A program made the position numbers and the translations under genes. Below, piece after piece: positions 11,626 to 24,188 of a stretch of DNA of 64,000 nucleotides (position 1 is the stretch's first letter; every line of letters starts with the position of its first letter). The notes under the pieces were generated by a model. It saw only the letters and a list, made by a program, of their open reading frames with translations, was not told where the DNA came from and did not search any database. Source of the DNA: Talpa occidentalis (lineage: Eukaryota > Chordata > Mammalia > Eulipotyphla > Talpidae); assembly GCF_014898055.3 (NCBI RefSeq), contig NW_023602073.1:22615784-22679783 (forward strand), in the 5' to 3' direction.

Positions 11626-11937
11626 ATAAAGTAGGACTTACGACCCTTGCTCCTGAGTGAGCTATGTTTTCGCTCGGAATTGGGATAGGAATAAGCAGGG
11701 TGAGGAGGAGGAAGTGGGAGCGCGAAGTCCTCTGGACACGTGGAGGAGGAGATGCCGATGAAACAGCTACAGTGGGATGTGGAGGCCTATGGAATTCAGG
11801 GGCTGGAACTCTGGAAACAAATCTGAGAGGAGCAGTGGTTTGGGACTCACAGAGGTGGGTAGCCGCTGCCACAGGCATGGAAGGTAGACGAGCAAAAAGC
11901 AGGAACAGGGAAGCTGGGTGTGTGTTCTTTTTTTTTT

Positions 11938-12250
11938 TTTTGTAAAGTTATATTTATTGAGATAATGTTGATTCAAGCAGAGTATATGTCTTAGGGGTAT
12001 AGGTTTACAGCTCCAGGTTTACCCAAATGTCACGTCAGCACACTGACCACCAACACCCCGGTAATCCTCTGCTGGACACCCTCTCCCCTAAGTGAAACCA
12101 CCCAGTATTTATCTTTCTCCCTCTGACTTAGTTCTCCCAGCATAATCCTTCCCAGCTCCACGCTTGTTGCCACAAATGGCATAACGTTCATGTTTTTTGA
12201 TGACCAAGTAGTATTCCACTGTGTCTACAGACCACATCTTCTTGATCCTC
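11938..12250 (-). mobile_element. L1 3' end fragment, minus orientation
   Basis: Reverse-complement L1 3' sequence: 'tatttattgagataatgttg', 'cagcataatccttcccagct', 'ccacaaatggcataa' and 'gtagtattccactgtgt'. No coding capacity. Confidence 0.8.
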
Positions 12251-12296
12251 TCATGTGCACGGGAGGACAGGATCTTCAGATGCAGAAGCCTTCCAA

Positions 12297-12420
12297 GATG
12301 GGAAGAGAAGGAGGAGTATAGCTGGAGGAGGAGGAAGAGCAGGAGAAAGGAGAGAAGCAGGAGGAGGAGGAGCAGGATACGGAGGAGGGGAGGAGGTAGC
12401 AGCTCTGAGAGGAAAAAGCA
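12297..12420 (+). repeat. Purine-rich (GGA/GAA) tract
   Basis: The plus strand is almost entirely A and G over about 120 bp with a loose AGG/GAG period. It adjoins the L1 fragment. Open frames across it are low-complexity artefacts. Confidence 0.8.
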
Positions 12421-15400
12421 GAAGGTAGAAGGTCAAGAAAAATTGCCTCATACTGATGGTAAATGCCAAGAAAACAAGACAGACAAGGTCCAAAGTTACA
12501 CTGCTTTAGCAACGAAAAACCTTTGATAATCTCAGATAATAAGGTTTTAGGGTGTAATGGGAAAGTGAGTGGAACAATCACTGAGTGAGAAGCAAGTGGA
12601 CACAGTAACAGCAGAGGCTGGGCTGTGAGACAAGGCGGGGCGGCGCCTCAGGCACAGCTCTTCCAGGCGTGCAGCCCCGGGAACCGTCTGGCCCTGGCCC
12701 AGCTGAAACGGAGGCTGGATTTCCTCTTCATTCAGGAGCCTCTAAGGCAGACGGCTGGCCACAGGGCAGCACCCACCTCCGGGGATTTTCATTTGGGGTA
12801 TGATGCCAGAATACCTGGCAATATGCAAAAAAGCTGGCCTGTCCCTCCATTGTGTGCCCCTCACGGCAGCCAACGCTACTCCATTAAAAAACCTCAGTGA
12901 CGCTCCTTACAAGACAGTTACACATTCTAAATAGATTTATTCTAATATTTTACATACAAGTTCACAGTAATTTTACATGTAAGTTCATAGTAATTATTCT
13001 AATATTTTACATATAAGTGCATAGTAATTACAGCAAAGGCATTTGTGGTCAGACACAAATCAAATGTTTGGTATTGTCTTTCAGAATGAAACTGAGGAGG
13101 AAAAAAATCCTACATACAGCACTGCACTGTTGACTAACATCAAATACTCCCATAAAAACACAGGTTGGCATATTCCTGTCACCATTACAGCAATCCCTTA
13201 AGGAAAAGAATTTCAGGGCAAGCAGACGAGTATTCAGAGCTGTCAGTAATGAATCAGGCGCCCCTACAGTACATCAGGTGCTGTGTCCCTAACATGCATC
13301 AGCTCCCCCCCTCCCCAACTGCGAGGCAGGAGCAGCACTGTCCCCACTTCACCGAAGACAACACAAGCACAGCTTCCCCAACGGCCTCTGTCACAGGACT
13401 ACGAGCTGGCAGATGGGCCACCTAAACACAGGTGTGTCTGCACATTTCAGGTGCAGGCTGAGGGCAATACCAGCCTTCGTCCTGTAGACTGTACCACAGT
13501 GGAGGCAGAGCGCCTGGAGCTTGGCCGTTCTGTGGCTGCGACGCTGGGCTTCATCCTGGTGGGGCTTCTGTGCTCATGTGGATGAGGAACCATTTGCTAA
13601 GCTTTAACCTTCCCAGCTCCCTCCCAGAAGATCAACAGCACAGTAAGGAGGAAGTAGAAAAGCACCTGTCACCACACCTGAAGCCAGTATCAGAAGAAAA
13701 GGGTTGCAAAACCCCAGCACAGAGTAGAATGAGGAAAGGCCTGCAGGGGGAAATGAGGGGTGTGGATTCTGAAAGTGCCAGTTTCCTTCTGGATGTGACC
13801 TACAAACACATTAGTGTACCTTCCAGGGCTATTTAAATAAGATTCCATGATTTGCTCTCTAAACTCCTGTAGGGCACAATCTCCCGCCCACAAAGCAATC
13901 AATGGGAACTCCCTGACAATTCCCCAGCCACTCTCACTCAGTCCCCAGAGGATAAGCCGTTTCCCCTGCAAGTCCTACGGGCCTAACCTGAAGGGGTGGG
14001 GAGAATTGAGGGAGATAAAAGGAAAAAAAGGAAGAAACAGGGGAGGAAGAAGACAAATATTATGCAAGGGGCAGCACCTAAAAGATGGAACCCAGCCTAC
14101 TAGCAGCCGAGGTGTGCACCCTGTTTCTCTTACTAAGGCTGCCCAACATTTTGCCACATCTACATAACACAGGAAAAATTTTCAAGAGCAGGAAATCAAC
14201 AGAAATTTAGATAGAACCGCACCTTAGGCCAGGTGAGGCCTCTCCACCACAGCCACCAGCAGAGACACGCAGTTGCCATGGGGCATGAGCCTCCATGGGC
14301 CCAGGGGCTCACCCTACTGACAGGAGCCTCCACTGGTGCCTGGGGTGCAGGATCTCACAGGGGAGGGGCAGGGCTGCACCTGGAGCTCCCCCAGGACATC
14401 TCTCACACCTGCTGCCATGTTCTAGGCCCCAGGCAGCCTTTCAGAGCATCTTAGTAAATCTGTGGGCTCGAACTTTGGAGAGCCAAACATAGCCTTGGGA
14501 ACCCTTTAGTGGCCAGGGCCGGACCCAGAACACAAAGGCATCAGCTGGGAAGCGCGCTGGAGAGCGCCCCTAGCAGCACAGACTCACCTCCCCTTCAGCT
14601 ACTTTTCCTACAGAAACAGGCTGGGCAGCTACCTGTCTGGGCATGCGTGGCTGTTTCTGAACATAAGCATTAAAACTGTGTCAACGTGAGCGTCACGTGT
14701 GCTTATGACAGCTCAGCATGAATTGAAAAGGATGTATTCATGGTGGAAAATGATTTGAAAGTCCAGGGGTTCAGCACAAAAAAGCCGGCACCACTCTCTA
14801 TGCTTCTCTTCTAGGTGCTTCCAGGGCCTTCTGACACAATCTGTGCTGCCTCTTCCTATATGAACTCCCCTCATTCTTCACTGTTACGCTGTCCCTCCGC
14901 CCCCTCCTCAAATGAGCTGTCTTGAGCTGAGCCCATTTGGACTGGGGAAAAATTCTGTCTGGGAAAAAGGAGCTCCTTGTGGCACCCCACCCCTCAGCCT
15001 GGGGTTCCCCCTGGCTTTGGGACTGGCCCACTCACTGGTCAAGAGGGAATACGGTGACATCTGCCCAACATGCACATACACAGCGCTAGGTGACACCGTG
15101 TCCCCATGGGACCAGCACGCACAGCTGAACACAGATTGAAACCCTGAATATAAAGCGTTAAAAGCGAACGCGGCTTTCTGTACACGGTTGGTTTTCTGGG
15201 TTTCAAATGGGCAGTCTACCGAGCCCCGCCCTCTCTGCTCTCCAGAAATAGCCCCACGCTCTGTTGTCAATGAGTCCAGGTGTGATCTACGGAGTGGGGT
15301 AAAAGGGGGACTGAGGCCGACAAGGGGATGGAAGGGGGCAGTTGGGCTCTGCAGCAACAATCACCAGGAGGCTCCAGAGGAAATTGGCTGTGTATGGGGT

Positions 15401-18400
15401 GGGGGAGCCCCTGAAGCTGACTGCTGGTGGTCAAGGGTGGGATGGGAGCCTGTGGCTCCACTGCTGAAGAGGGTGGAGGAGAGACGTGTGCTAAGCCTGT
15501 CGGGGTCAGGAAGTAAGGAAGGACCGCCTGCTCCCTGTCTGTTAAGTGGGTAAACCAAAGGGGCGTGGAGGGCGACCATCTACACTGGAGCAGAGAACGG
15601 GCTCTGTCCCACACGTGGTCCTCACAGTCCTCCCTGCGCACCCCAGCAGGTGCACTGCATTCCGGCACAGGCAGGAGCGGCGCAGAAAGCATCTCACCCA
15701 GTAGAGCGCCAAGGTCAGGATGCCAACCCACGTTCACCTGACTCTCCTCTTCCTTAAGCAACAAATTTCTCTCAATCCCAAGGCCAGAAGAGGATACCAG
15801 AAGGGTTCTCTGCCCAAATCATCCCTGACAAAAATTTTTGCATAGTAACATAATCTTACTGCAACTGAATGGAAAACAAAAACTGTCGGATAATAAAGGA
15901 AAACTAACCTTTCCAAGCACACTGGGTTGGTCTACTGAGGAAGACAACACCGTGGCCATTAGGTTCTACAGGTTCCTCCGCCTCTATGACCCCAAGGCCC
16001 ACCCTTCCCAGAGCCCCGAGGAGCAGCCCCACATTCAGTGCAGTCACCCAACACGGGTCAGAGCAACACCGCTGCCCCTTTCAGAGCACCCTAGGGAGAC
16101 GCAAAGACTCTCCAAGGAGCAGAGCTGACTCCTCTTCAGAGGCCCCTAATTCCCGAAATCCTTCCCCACACCAAACCACCATTATCTACCTCAGTCAACA
16201 GCCGACTAAAACCCAGATCCACTACACACTATAAATTTTAACTTCAGAAAGCTAAGGGAAAATTTAGATGTCTTCATTCTATATGGTTATTTTCATCTCT
16301 TCTCTGAAGTGTGTATTTAAAGAGAAGAAAACCCAAAACCCAGAACGGTTAAGTGATCTGCAGGGTTCAGAGAGCTAAGTGGTAATTTCGGGTTTCCTGG
16401 ACCCAGCCCTAAGCTCTCCACTAACCACTGTGCCCTCTATAGACAACCTTCTAAGATTTCCGACTGGACTCAATCAAGTGCCTGGTCTAGATAAAAGAAT
16501 TCTTCTAAAATACTCCCTTGCTTTAGCAACTAAAATAAAAAATTCCTATCATAACTATCATGCAACAGCATAAACTTTTGATTATGCTTAGTTTCAAGTC
16601 TATATGTTCAAACATCAGGAAAGGTTAAAAGACAACTCAATGGCAAGAAAATTAAAATTATTCAAAACTTCCTAAATCAGTCCAAATAGCAAAATGGATG
16701 AGGGGGTAAAATGAAAAACCTATAGCAGGCCACAAAAAAAAAAAAAAAAGAAAAGAAAAAAGTAATAATAATGGGGGTGATTCACTGTTCCAACTTCTAT
16801 TTCTCCTTCTTAAGATTTGTATTTAAATGTAGAAAAGAAAAATTCTGCAATATCTAATAAGTAGTAACACTTCCCCTCAACAACAACACAAAATCTTCCC
16901 ATCCATCCTTGAGAAATCCACTCACTTCCCCTGCCCCCATATACCCGGGGTGACGAACCTCACATAGGTAGGCCAGAAGTGGCAGGCCAGAACCACTCAG
17001 AACCTCCCCAAACTTGATTTCTGTTTCAGGTCCTGAGTGAAAGCTCAAACACAACAGGACAGCCAGGTTCCGGTTCCGTCCCACTCACTCGGGGTAACAG
17101 AATCGAGCTGCAAGGACAAACAGGGGACCTGGCACTACCAGCTTCTAAGGAGGCTGCCCCCTAGTTAACAGGAGTGATACCACCTAAGATGAAATCTCAG
17201 GGACCAGCTAATGCTTGCCAGCATCTCTGGTACTTAAGAGCAAGTGAAAGAAAGAGGAATTCTCGACTGCAAGCACCTCCGGATTCTTCCAGAGAGCCTC
17301 CACTTCCCATCTTCAGCCCTACTCTAGGCCAAGTAGTCGTGCGATCACTGTTCCAACTTGGGGTCCAGACAAAATGGTGCCCGGAGGCCAGGAAAATGGT
17401 GCCTCAGTTCTGAGAATCAAACAAGGTAATTTAAAAAAAAAAAAAAAAAACACAATAAAATTCAACGGTGGATTCCCGATGTAGTCAGCGGACTGAAGCC
17501 AACCCAGGACAGAGTATGCTGTGACAAAATGAGAAGACATGTACAAAAGTACATAATTTATACTCAAGATGGTTCTTTATTTCGACAGCCTATTTTTCTC
17601 ACATTTTAGTGAGTGAAATGTCTTTTTTTAAGTAAATGACTCATAGCAAGTAGTAATTTGTTATTCTTAAGGTTCTTTTACAATAAAAACTTGGTCATTC
17701 TCTATCAATCAAAAGTTTTTAATCTAAAAACTACGGAGTTACTGATCTTCAGGATTCCTACTCATACATTCCCCAGGTTTCCAAAAAGGGGTACAGCAAG
17801 GCCTTATCCTCAATCCCCAAAGCCACTTCTACAACATCAATCAACACTCTCTGCTTCTCAATAAGCTCACCAGGAAGGCACTCACACCACCTAATCAATG
17901 CCTGTGGCTCCCTGTGTGATCGACTCACAGACACTTTCCTGGGGGATCTCAAAATCTGGTTTCTGATCCCCCTGTCCACAGCCTCCCCTACCATCTTATA
18001 CTATCACTTTCCACCTGGAACCAGTTAAAGATCTTACTGACAAGCTCCACAAACCAAGCTGCTGCCAATGGAATCAGAGATTTGTCAAGCCACTGCACAG
18101 ACTGAAGAAGCTGAGAGGCTTCACCACCAAGAACACCCCTCAAAATCACAAAGCAGATCTGCTTCCACAAGAAGAGGGCAGTCTCTGCACCCCCAGCACC
18201 TCGTGCAGGACTGGGTGCTCCCACTCCTCTCAGGCTTCTGAGCCTCCCCCCTGGCCCCTCCATAACCACACCAGCCTTTCCTCTACAGGCTCCGCTGTTT
18301 CCTCACTCAGGAAAAACAAAAATCTCCACTGACTGGATGCCGGTAATGCACCCATGCCAAACCAGGTAGGTTCATCACCGGTTCAAGCAGCTGTGTCAGT

Positions 18401-18506
18401 GTTTTAGCTGTTTTCATGTTCTCTACCGTACTGGACACTATGACACTCCACACCACCCCGTTCTCTGCCACCCTGGTCTTACATGCTCATTCTCTTGGCT
18501 CAGGTG
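12421..18506. other. Mostly unique intron sequence
   Basis: No exon, RNA gene or clearly named transposon was recognised. There is a short imperfect tandem repeat at 12940-13030 and an A-rich run near 16733. Several 70-165 codon open frames occur here but lack family resemblance, splice context or codon bias. Confidence 0.4.
12940..13030 (+). repeat. Imperfect AT-rich tandem repeat (3 units)
   Basis: 'ttctaatattttacata' followed by 'aagt.catagtaatta' occurs fully at both ends, with a shortened unit between. Units are about 26-34 bp. Confidence 0.75.
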
Positions 18507-18633
18507 TGCCCACCTATGCATGCCCACACCCTGCTCCAGGATCCGCCATCAGGCATGCATCTAGGATCTCAGGGATCCATCATTAATCCTAATGGCGGGA
18601 GGGCAGAAAAGTCTGATAATCGCTTGCCCTACA
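18507..18633 (-). mobile_element. LTR family A fragment, minus orientation
   Basis: On the minus strand this begins TGTAGGG at 18633 and continues into the family A U3, including the 'aatggcgggagggcagaaaag' region read in reverse complement. Only about 127 bp of the 5' part is present. It points away from the full family A LTR that begins 310 bp to the right. Confidence 0.85.
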
Positions 18634-18869
18634 AAGCCCTGATAGGTAGGAAACCAAGTATGGAGTCAAACCTCACCACTCCCGCAGTCCCCACCATCCC
18701 GTCTTGCTCTGGAGCCTGGTTCCATTCCCTGCCTGGCTCCACTAAAGGTTGCCAAGACACTTCTTGCTGCCAAAATCAAACAGCCCATCCTCAGCCCTAG
18801 TTCTTCCTGCCCTCCCTTGTGCACAGTGCATTTGTAACACTAAGCCCCCCCACCAAAATTCTGCCCCAC

Positions 18870-18942
18870 CAGCCCACTCCAGGATGCACATCCTAGAGAA
18901 CTGGAAACAGGTGTGTGCATGGATATGCATGCACAAACGTCC
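18870..18942 (+). mobile_element. L1 3' region, left half
   Basis: 'cctagagaactggaaacagg' matches the L1 block usually reading 'cccaaaagaactgaaaacagg'. The same L1 continues at 19365 after the inserted LTR. Confidence 0.7.
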
Positions 18943-19364
18943 TGTAGGGTAAGGAAAAAATGTCAGGCTTTTCTGCCCTCCTGCCATCAGGATAGATGAT
19001 GGATCCTTGTGGTCCTGAATGCATGCCTGATGGCGGGCACCTGGAGTAGGGTGTGGGCATAGGTAGGTGGGATTTACCTGGGCTACGACTGTGCTTTTAA
19101 GGGTGGCATCACGGGGACGCCAGTAGAAGCCAAGCAGAAGCCGAGAGAGAAGCAAGAGAAGCAGAAGCCGAGTGAAGGCCGGAAAGCCCATAGAGTGAAG
19201 ACCTGCTGGGGGCTGGGAGGCCTGCCAGCCCCCCAGTACCCCTGCCTGCCGTGTACCTGGTAATCCCAATAAAAACCCGCAAAACCACTGAGGCCTCTGA
19301 CTCCTCCTTTACCCGGTCTGCTGAATCCTAGAAAACCTGCTCAGTGGTCATTCCTGACCCTACA
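18943..19364 (+). mobile_element. Solo LTR, family A, copy 3 (intact borders)
   Basis: Begins TGTAGGG and ends CCCTACA, giving exact 7-bp terminal inverted repeats. It is flanked by an exact 5-bp target-site duplication CGTCC (18938-18942 and 19365-19369). Polyadenylation signal AATAAA at 19268-19273. The host is an older L1. This is the reference copy for the family in this window (422 bp). Confidence 0.95.
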
Positions 19365-19735
19365 CGTCCCCAGGGCATTACTCTCATAACAACCCAAATG
19401 TCCTAGAATGGATGAGTGGGTACACAGGCTGGGGTCTAGCCACACCTTGGAGTACTATCCGATCCTAAAAAGGAATGGAGTTTTTGCATATGCTACAGCA
19501 CAGGTGAACCAGGAAACACTATGCTAAGGCAAAGATGCCGTGTACAAAGGTTCACACACTGTATGTTCCATCTATATTCAATATCCAGAGTATGGAAATT
19601 CACACAGAGAGAAAGCAGGGCTAGGGGGAGTAGGATGACTTCTTAGTGGCGACAGCGTTTCTTTCTGGGGTGAAAAGAATGTTCTGGAACTAGATAGTGG
19701 TAATGGTTGGACAACTAATGGTACATTTTATATGT
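19365..19735 (+). mobile_element. L1 3' region, right half
   Basis: Ordered L1 landmarks are 'acaacccaaatgtcctagaa', 'ggagtactatccgatcct', 'actatgctaaggcaaag', 'gttctggaactagatagtgg' and 'tggttggacaact'. These match the 3' end of an old L1M-type element. Confidence 0.8.
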
Positions 19736-19945
19736 ACATCACCAACACACACCTGTCCTTCCTCAGATCCCATATTACTCTGTACTCTGCTCTCTCTTCC
19801 TCACTAGCTCTTCCTTCTCAACAGAAGGAATCCCAGAATATAAACATTTTCTCCATCTCACCTTCATTTCATCTGTCCCCACTTTCTCCCATTTGGAGAG
19901 ACCATCTACATCCACAGCAGGTCAGCTGTCCACTTTAAGGTGATA
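19736..19945. other. Intronic sequence, nothing recognised
   Basis: A short unassigned spacer between repeats. Confidence 0.3.
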
Positions 19946-19949
19946 ACCA

Positions 19950-20165
19950 CAGCAAGGGTTGGCAAACTTTTCCAGTAAAGAGCAAACATTTCAGGCTTTG
20001 CAAAGCATGGTCTCTCCGGCAGCTATTCAAGTCAACGTGGAAGCAGGCTGAGATGATAAGTAAAGAAACAGGTATGGCAGTGTTCCAATGAAACTTGATT
20101 TGCAAAAACAGACAGCAGCTGGACTTGGCCGGCGGGCTGCACAGTTTGTCAGCTCTTCCCTCTCA
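19950..20165 (+). mobile_element. hAT-Charlie-type non-autonomous DNA transposon fossil
   Basis: Matches in order the well-known mammalian MER element: 'gggttggcaaacttttcc', 'catttcaggctttgc', 'gcagtgttccaatgaaact' and 'aaaaacagacagcagctg'. I am confident of the hAT class and less so of the exact MER number. It is an ancient, immobile copy. Confidence 0.8.
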
Positions 20166-21004
20166 TAGGATATATTGCACTACATTCCCAGTGCTATTTT
20201 TCTGTAGTAAATATTTTGCCTGGGATTTTTGTAAAGGAGATATTAACTCCAGGTTGCACTTAATAAATACTGACTGAGAGCACATCATGCTCTAGACCCT
20301 GGGCCAGGAATACGGCTGAGACACACAGTCCGTGTCCTCATGGACACAGACTCACCAGATGTCACTGGTACCAAGCATGGAAACAAACGCTACCCCATAT
20401 TCATCCCCTCCAACAACCCAATCAGTAGCTAGATCCTTTTTCAGTAGTATTTCGTGAGCGAATGGATAACTTCAGTTCAGATTCTTACTACCCCACACCT
20501 CTACTAAGGAATTAAGTGGCCTCTCCTCAAACTATTTGATCTACCACCTTTTCCCCCAATTAGTAGGCCTAAATGATTTGGTAACTTCTGTCACCACTTC
20601 TCTATTCAAAATCTTTCACAGCACCTTCCTATTTAACAAACTAGGTTCAAGTCTCAGGGTACAAGCTACAAGACTCACCATAACCTGGCTCATCCAATCT
20701 TGGCAGCCTACCCCTATTATTTTCATGTATCTTCTACTTTTCAGGTAGAGGGTCTGATTGACATTCCTGGAACAGATGACCAAAGATAGGAATATCTTTC
20801 ATACTGTCTGAAGCACTCAAAAACTTATGTTGGATAAAATTTAAATTGGAAAGAATTCTAAGATGGTGGAAATAAATAAGAGCAGGAAGCTGAAAGAAGG
20901 GTAGGATTTGAGGATAAAAATGAATAAGCAACAGCAAGAGAGAAAAGAGAATTCCAAGTAAGTGAAATATACGAACAAACAAAAAAATATGAGCTATGTA
21001 TTTT
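20166..21004. other. Intronic sequence, nothing recognised
   Basis: No exon or named repeat was seen. Confidence 0.35.
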
Positions 21005-21510
21005 CTTATTACTGTTGTAACAAATTACCATAAATATGGCAGCTTAAAAACGCACATTTATTACATTATGATTCAGTACGTCAAAAATCTGACCTGAGCC
21101 TAATGGAGTCAAAATGCAGGTGTCAACAGGCTCAGATGCTGTCTGCAGGTGCTGGGGGGGATCCACCCCCTTGCCTCTCCCAGCTTCCAGAGGCCACCCA
21201 TACTCTGTGGCTTGTGGACTCTTCCTCCATCTTCAAGGTCAGCAATGGTCTCAAGATGCCATTTTTCTGGTTCTGCCACTTTTAAGGGGCATTACTTAAA
21301 GGGCTCCCATCTTAGGATCCCCATAATCACATTACACCCACACAGATAATCCAGGTTAATCTTTCCATCTCAAGATCCTTAAGTCAACCAGATCTGCCAA
21401 GTCCCTTTGTCATCAGAGGTAACATATTCAAAGGATCCAGGAACTAGGACATAGACATCTTGGGTGGGGGTAGAGGGCATCATTCTGCCTGTCATTGTCT
21501 GTGGAACAGG
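21005..21510 (-). mobile_element. MLT1-type (ERVL-MaLR) LTR, minus orientation
   Basis: Reverse complement of the MLT1 layout. It starts 'ctgttgtaacaaattacc' (the LTR 3' end), then 'gcttaaaaacgcacatttat', 'ttccagaggccacccatact' and 'gagggcatcattctgcct' near the LTR 5' end. Non-coding fossil. Confidence 0.75.
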
Positions 21511-21564
21511 AAAGAAAAATACCAGCCTAGAGTAAAACACAATTGATAGAAAGCAAAGGAACAT

Positions 21565-22037
21565 TGTTGGGGACCCCTAAGACATGAGGTGCTGAGATAA
21601 GGAGAACGTCAGGGATGTGACTGGAAGACTGGTCAACATGGGCTGGAAGACTGGCCCATGTCCAGACCATGATGTTCTTTCTTGTGTCAGCAAAGCTAGG
21701 CCTAAGAAACAGGCAAGATTAGAAAGGGAGTAGAATATACCTGATAATGCAGAACCTTGGCGGTGAACGTGTGCCCAGACCAGGCTAAATACTAAGAGAG
21801 TGATTCATTGTCTAGTAACTCCCAAGGAGGGGAGGAGGGCAGTTTGTATCAATAAAAATGAGATGCACTGGGCACTCAGGATGCTTGAGCTCAGGATGAG
21901 AAGCCTCGAGTCCCCTGGGGCCTGCTTCTCTTAAACTCTCTTTTGTGTCTGTCATTTCTTTATTCCTTAGTTCTTTTGGATTCCTCTCCTCAACCCTGTT
22001 CACCAGAGCTGATCTCTGGCAGAGCTGATCTCTGGCA
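21565..22037 (+). mobile_element. Solo LTR, class II (ERVK-like)
   Basis: Begins TGTTGGGGACCCC and ends TCTCTGGCA. The exact 6-bp target-site duplication GAACAT (21559-21564 and 22038-22043) is the size made by class II/betaretroviral integrases. AATAAA is at 21851-21856, followed by a T/C-rich U5 with 'ctcttttgtgtctgtc', as in betaretroviral LTRs. A 16-bp tandem duplication (22005-22020 and 22021-22036) lies at the very 3' edge. No gag or pol is attached. Confidence 0.9.
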
Positions 22038-22043
22038 GAACAT

Positions 22044-23329
22044 CAAAATCAGTCTAATGGACTGCATAGAGCAGGGTAGAGTTACTATGGTGGGCAGGCA
22101 GGTCACTGATGGCTCTGCCTTGTGGTGATCATGTCTGTAAAATAAAGGTACAATCTACCCAGACGGTCACACAGAATACTGCTAAGAACAAGGGAAACAA
22201 TTTTTTAAATGTTCTGAAACCTACCTATTAATATACAAATATAATTCCTTATAGCTAATATAAGAGAGGAGTGGATTTCCCCCCACCCCAGCAGTCTGGA
22301 ACCATAAACCACACTGCTCCATTCCAGAACCCCTTTGACCTTGTTGAAAAGAGTTGTATGAGGCCTGCCTTACTTAAAAGTAGTCCTTGAGTGCAAAACT
22401 CTGACTTTGCTTAACAAATATGCACTCCTCGCTAATAGAGGTGCTAATGTTAACATTGAAAGTCACAAAAAAGTCAGAAGATTTTGGGGATCCATTCAGA
22501 AAACCTGAAAAGACAAGATTTCTTACCTGGGGGCAGGGCCTATGGTCACACAGTAGGTGCTAAATAAATATTGTCATAAATGGTGCTACCTCAATGTGAA
22601 ACTGACACTTGAAAGTAAATATTATTTTAAAGTAAAGGAAGAGAAAGGCATTAAGATGAAAGAAGTTCATGTTCACTGGGTAAGGAAGTTAAAAATGAGT
22701 GGCATGTGTCACAAAGGGTGGATGAGGACGAGAAGGTTCTAAGTCATCTGTACTTGAACAGCGGACTGGGGTCACAGTCAGGAGAAGGATGGATGTGGGT
22801 ACTTCTCATACACTGAAAAACCCTACTGAGAAGGGTTTCATCAGGCCAGCTGAAACTGATCTGTCAGATAAAGGTGCTCACCAAAGCAACCCTGCTCTAC
22901 TGCCCACTCCAGCCACACAGCAAGATACAAAATGCATCCCCAGAGGCAATGCACCTTCATTTACTCTCCCAAGCACCCAAATCCAGGTCTGAACAAGTTG
23001 TTCTTCAAGTGAAAATGGAAAAAGGAAACGGGTGCAAAACAAAGTTCCAGCTCCCTGCAGAGATGTCCAGGGTGTTAGGCGAAAGCTGTGAGGCTGAGCA
23101 GGGAGGTTCAGCCAGCGGAGCCAGCGTGCTGGGCAGTGCTTCTTCCCGACTCCTCCCATGTCCCATATCTGGTGGGCAGACTCGTTACAGCTTTGGTCCA
23201 AGTAGAGCTATCTTTCCTGAGCTATCTGTAAGGCAACAGCATTTCAAGGTGGAAAAGGGATAGACAGGTTCCCTATCCTGAGTAACAGAGATAATGTCTC
23301 TCTCCAGCCAAAGACTAGGCAGGCCTGTC
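22044..23329. other. Intronic sequence with a possible MIR tail
   Basis: 'cacacagtaggtgctaaataaatattg' near 22545 resembles the 3' end of a MIR. The rest is unassigned. Confidence 0.4.
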
Positions 23330-23600
23330 AACAGCTCCCTTATAAAAAGAGAGGGTTCCCTAACCTTAGGGTTTCTCAAGGGATGCACAGCCTCTGCAGC
23401 TGCCACATTCACCCAACCATGGCACTGTTGGCCCCTTGAGGGACAAGAAGATGAGATATAAACAGCCGCAGCGAACACAAAGCTCATGTCTCCTGCTGAG
23501 CTGTAATAAAGTCCTCTGTCTCTGAAACAGGAGCTGTGTCCCAAGCCACCATCCAGGGAACAGATGGGACTGACCTGCCCACCTGCAAGCAGGTGAGCGC
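23330..23600 (+). mobile_element. Possible LTR fragment
   Basis: A promoter-like 'gatataaacagccgc' is followed about 55 bp later by 'gctgtaataaagtcctctgt' (AATAAA-type signal) and a CT-rich, U5-like stretch. The order resembles an LTR, but I could not fix TG/CA ends or a target-site duplication. Confidence 0.35.
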
Positions 23601-23909
23601 TTAGGCCTCCCACAGTTCCTGACAGAAAGCCCTTCCCCTTCCCCTGACTCACTTCAACAGGTCGGACTCCGGACTCCACCCACGCAGGTCTCCTGCCATC
23701 AAGACTACCTTTTGAGAGATTCCACTTTAAGCTAAAAAAAATAAACATGGTCATCAAAAATATTACTATAATATCACCAGAGCCTACACAGACACAAAAG
23801 AGTCCAATTTGTCATTTTTAAAGAACAGATGTGGAAATAGTTGGGAAAAAGGGAATACTAAAAAGCTAGCTACTTTTGTGAAAAGTTATAAAAAGAGTGC
23901 TCCTCTAAG
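23601..23909. other. Intronic sequence, nothing recognised
   Basis: A short unassigned spacer before the next SINE. Confidence 0.3.
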
Positions 23910-23922
23910 AAACATAGGAAAT

Positions 23923-24188
23923 CGGGCCTCCGTGGTGACGCAAGGGGTTAAGACGCAACCTATGAAGCTGTCTGTAGCCCTTGTAGCACAAGTTCGATCC
24001 CCGGCCACAGAGCTTCCCTCATGGCACAGCAGACTTCTGACTTGCCCACTGCTCCCCTCAGCAATGTATTTCAGTCAATCTGCCTATTCTGTTCCCCACT
24101 CTGTCTCTGGTGAAGCCTCTCACCCCCCATACCCCTTGGCCTGTACCCCAGTTCTTGTATGCATGAATAAATCTTAAAAAAAAAAAAA
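23923..24188 (+). mobile_element. tRNA-derived SINE, head type B1
   Basis: Complete copy from 'gggcctccgtggtgacgcaa' to poly-A, with the B1 head 'gacgcaacctatgaagctg' and B box 'agttcgatcccc'. An exact target-site duplication AAACATAGGAAAT lies at 23910-23922 and 24189-24201. Confidence 0.95.

Noticed and set aside
12221..12581. Arg/Glu/Lys-rich open frame resembling a nuclear protein
   Set aside because: It is encoded by a purine-rich simple-sequence tract and is low-complexity.
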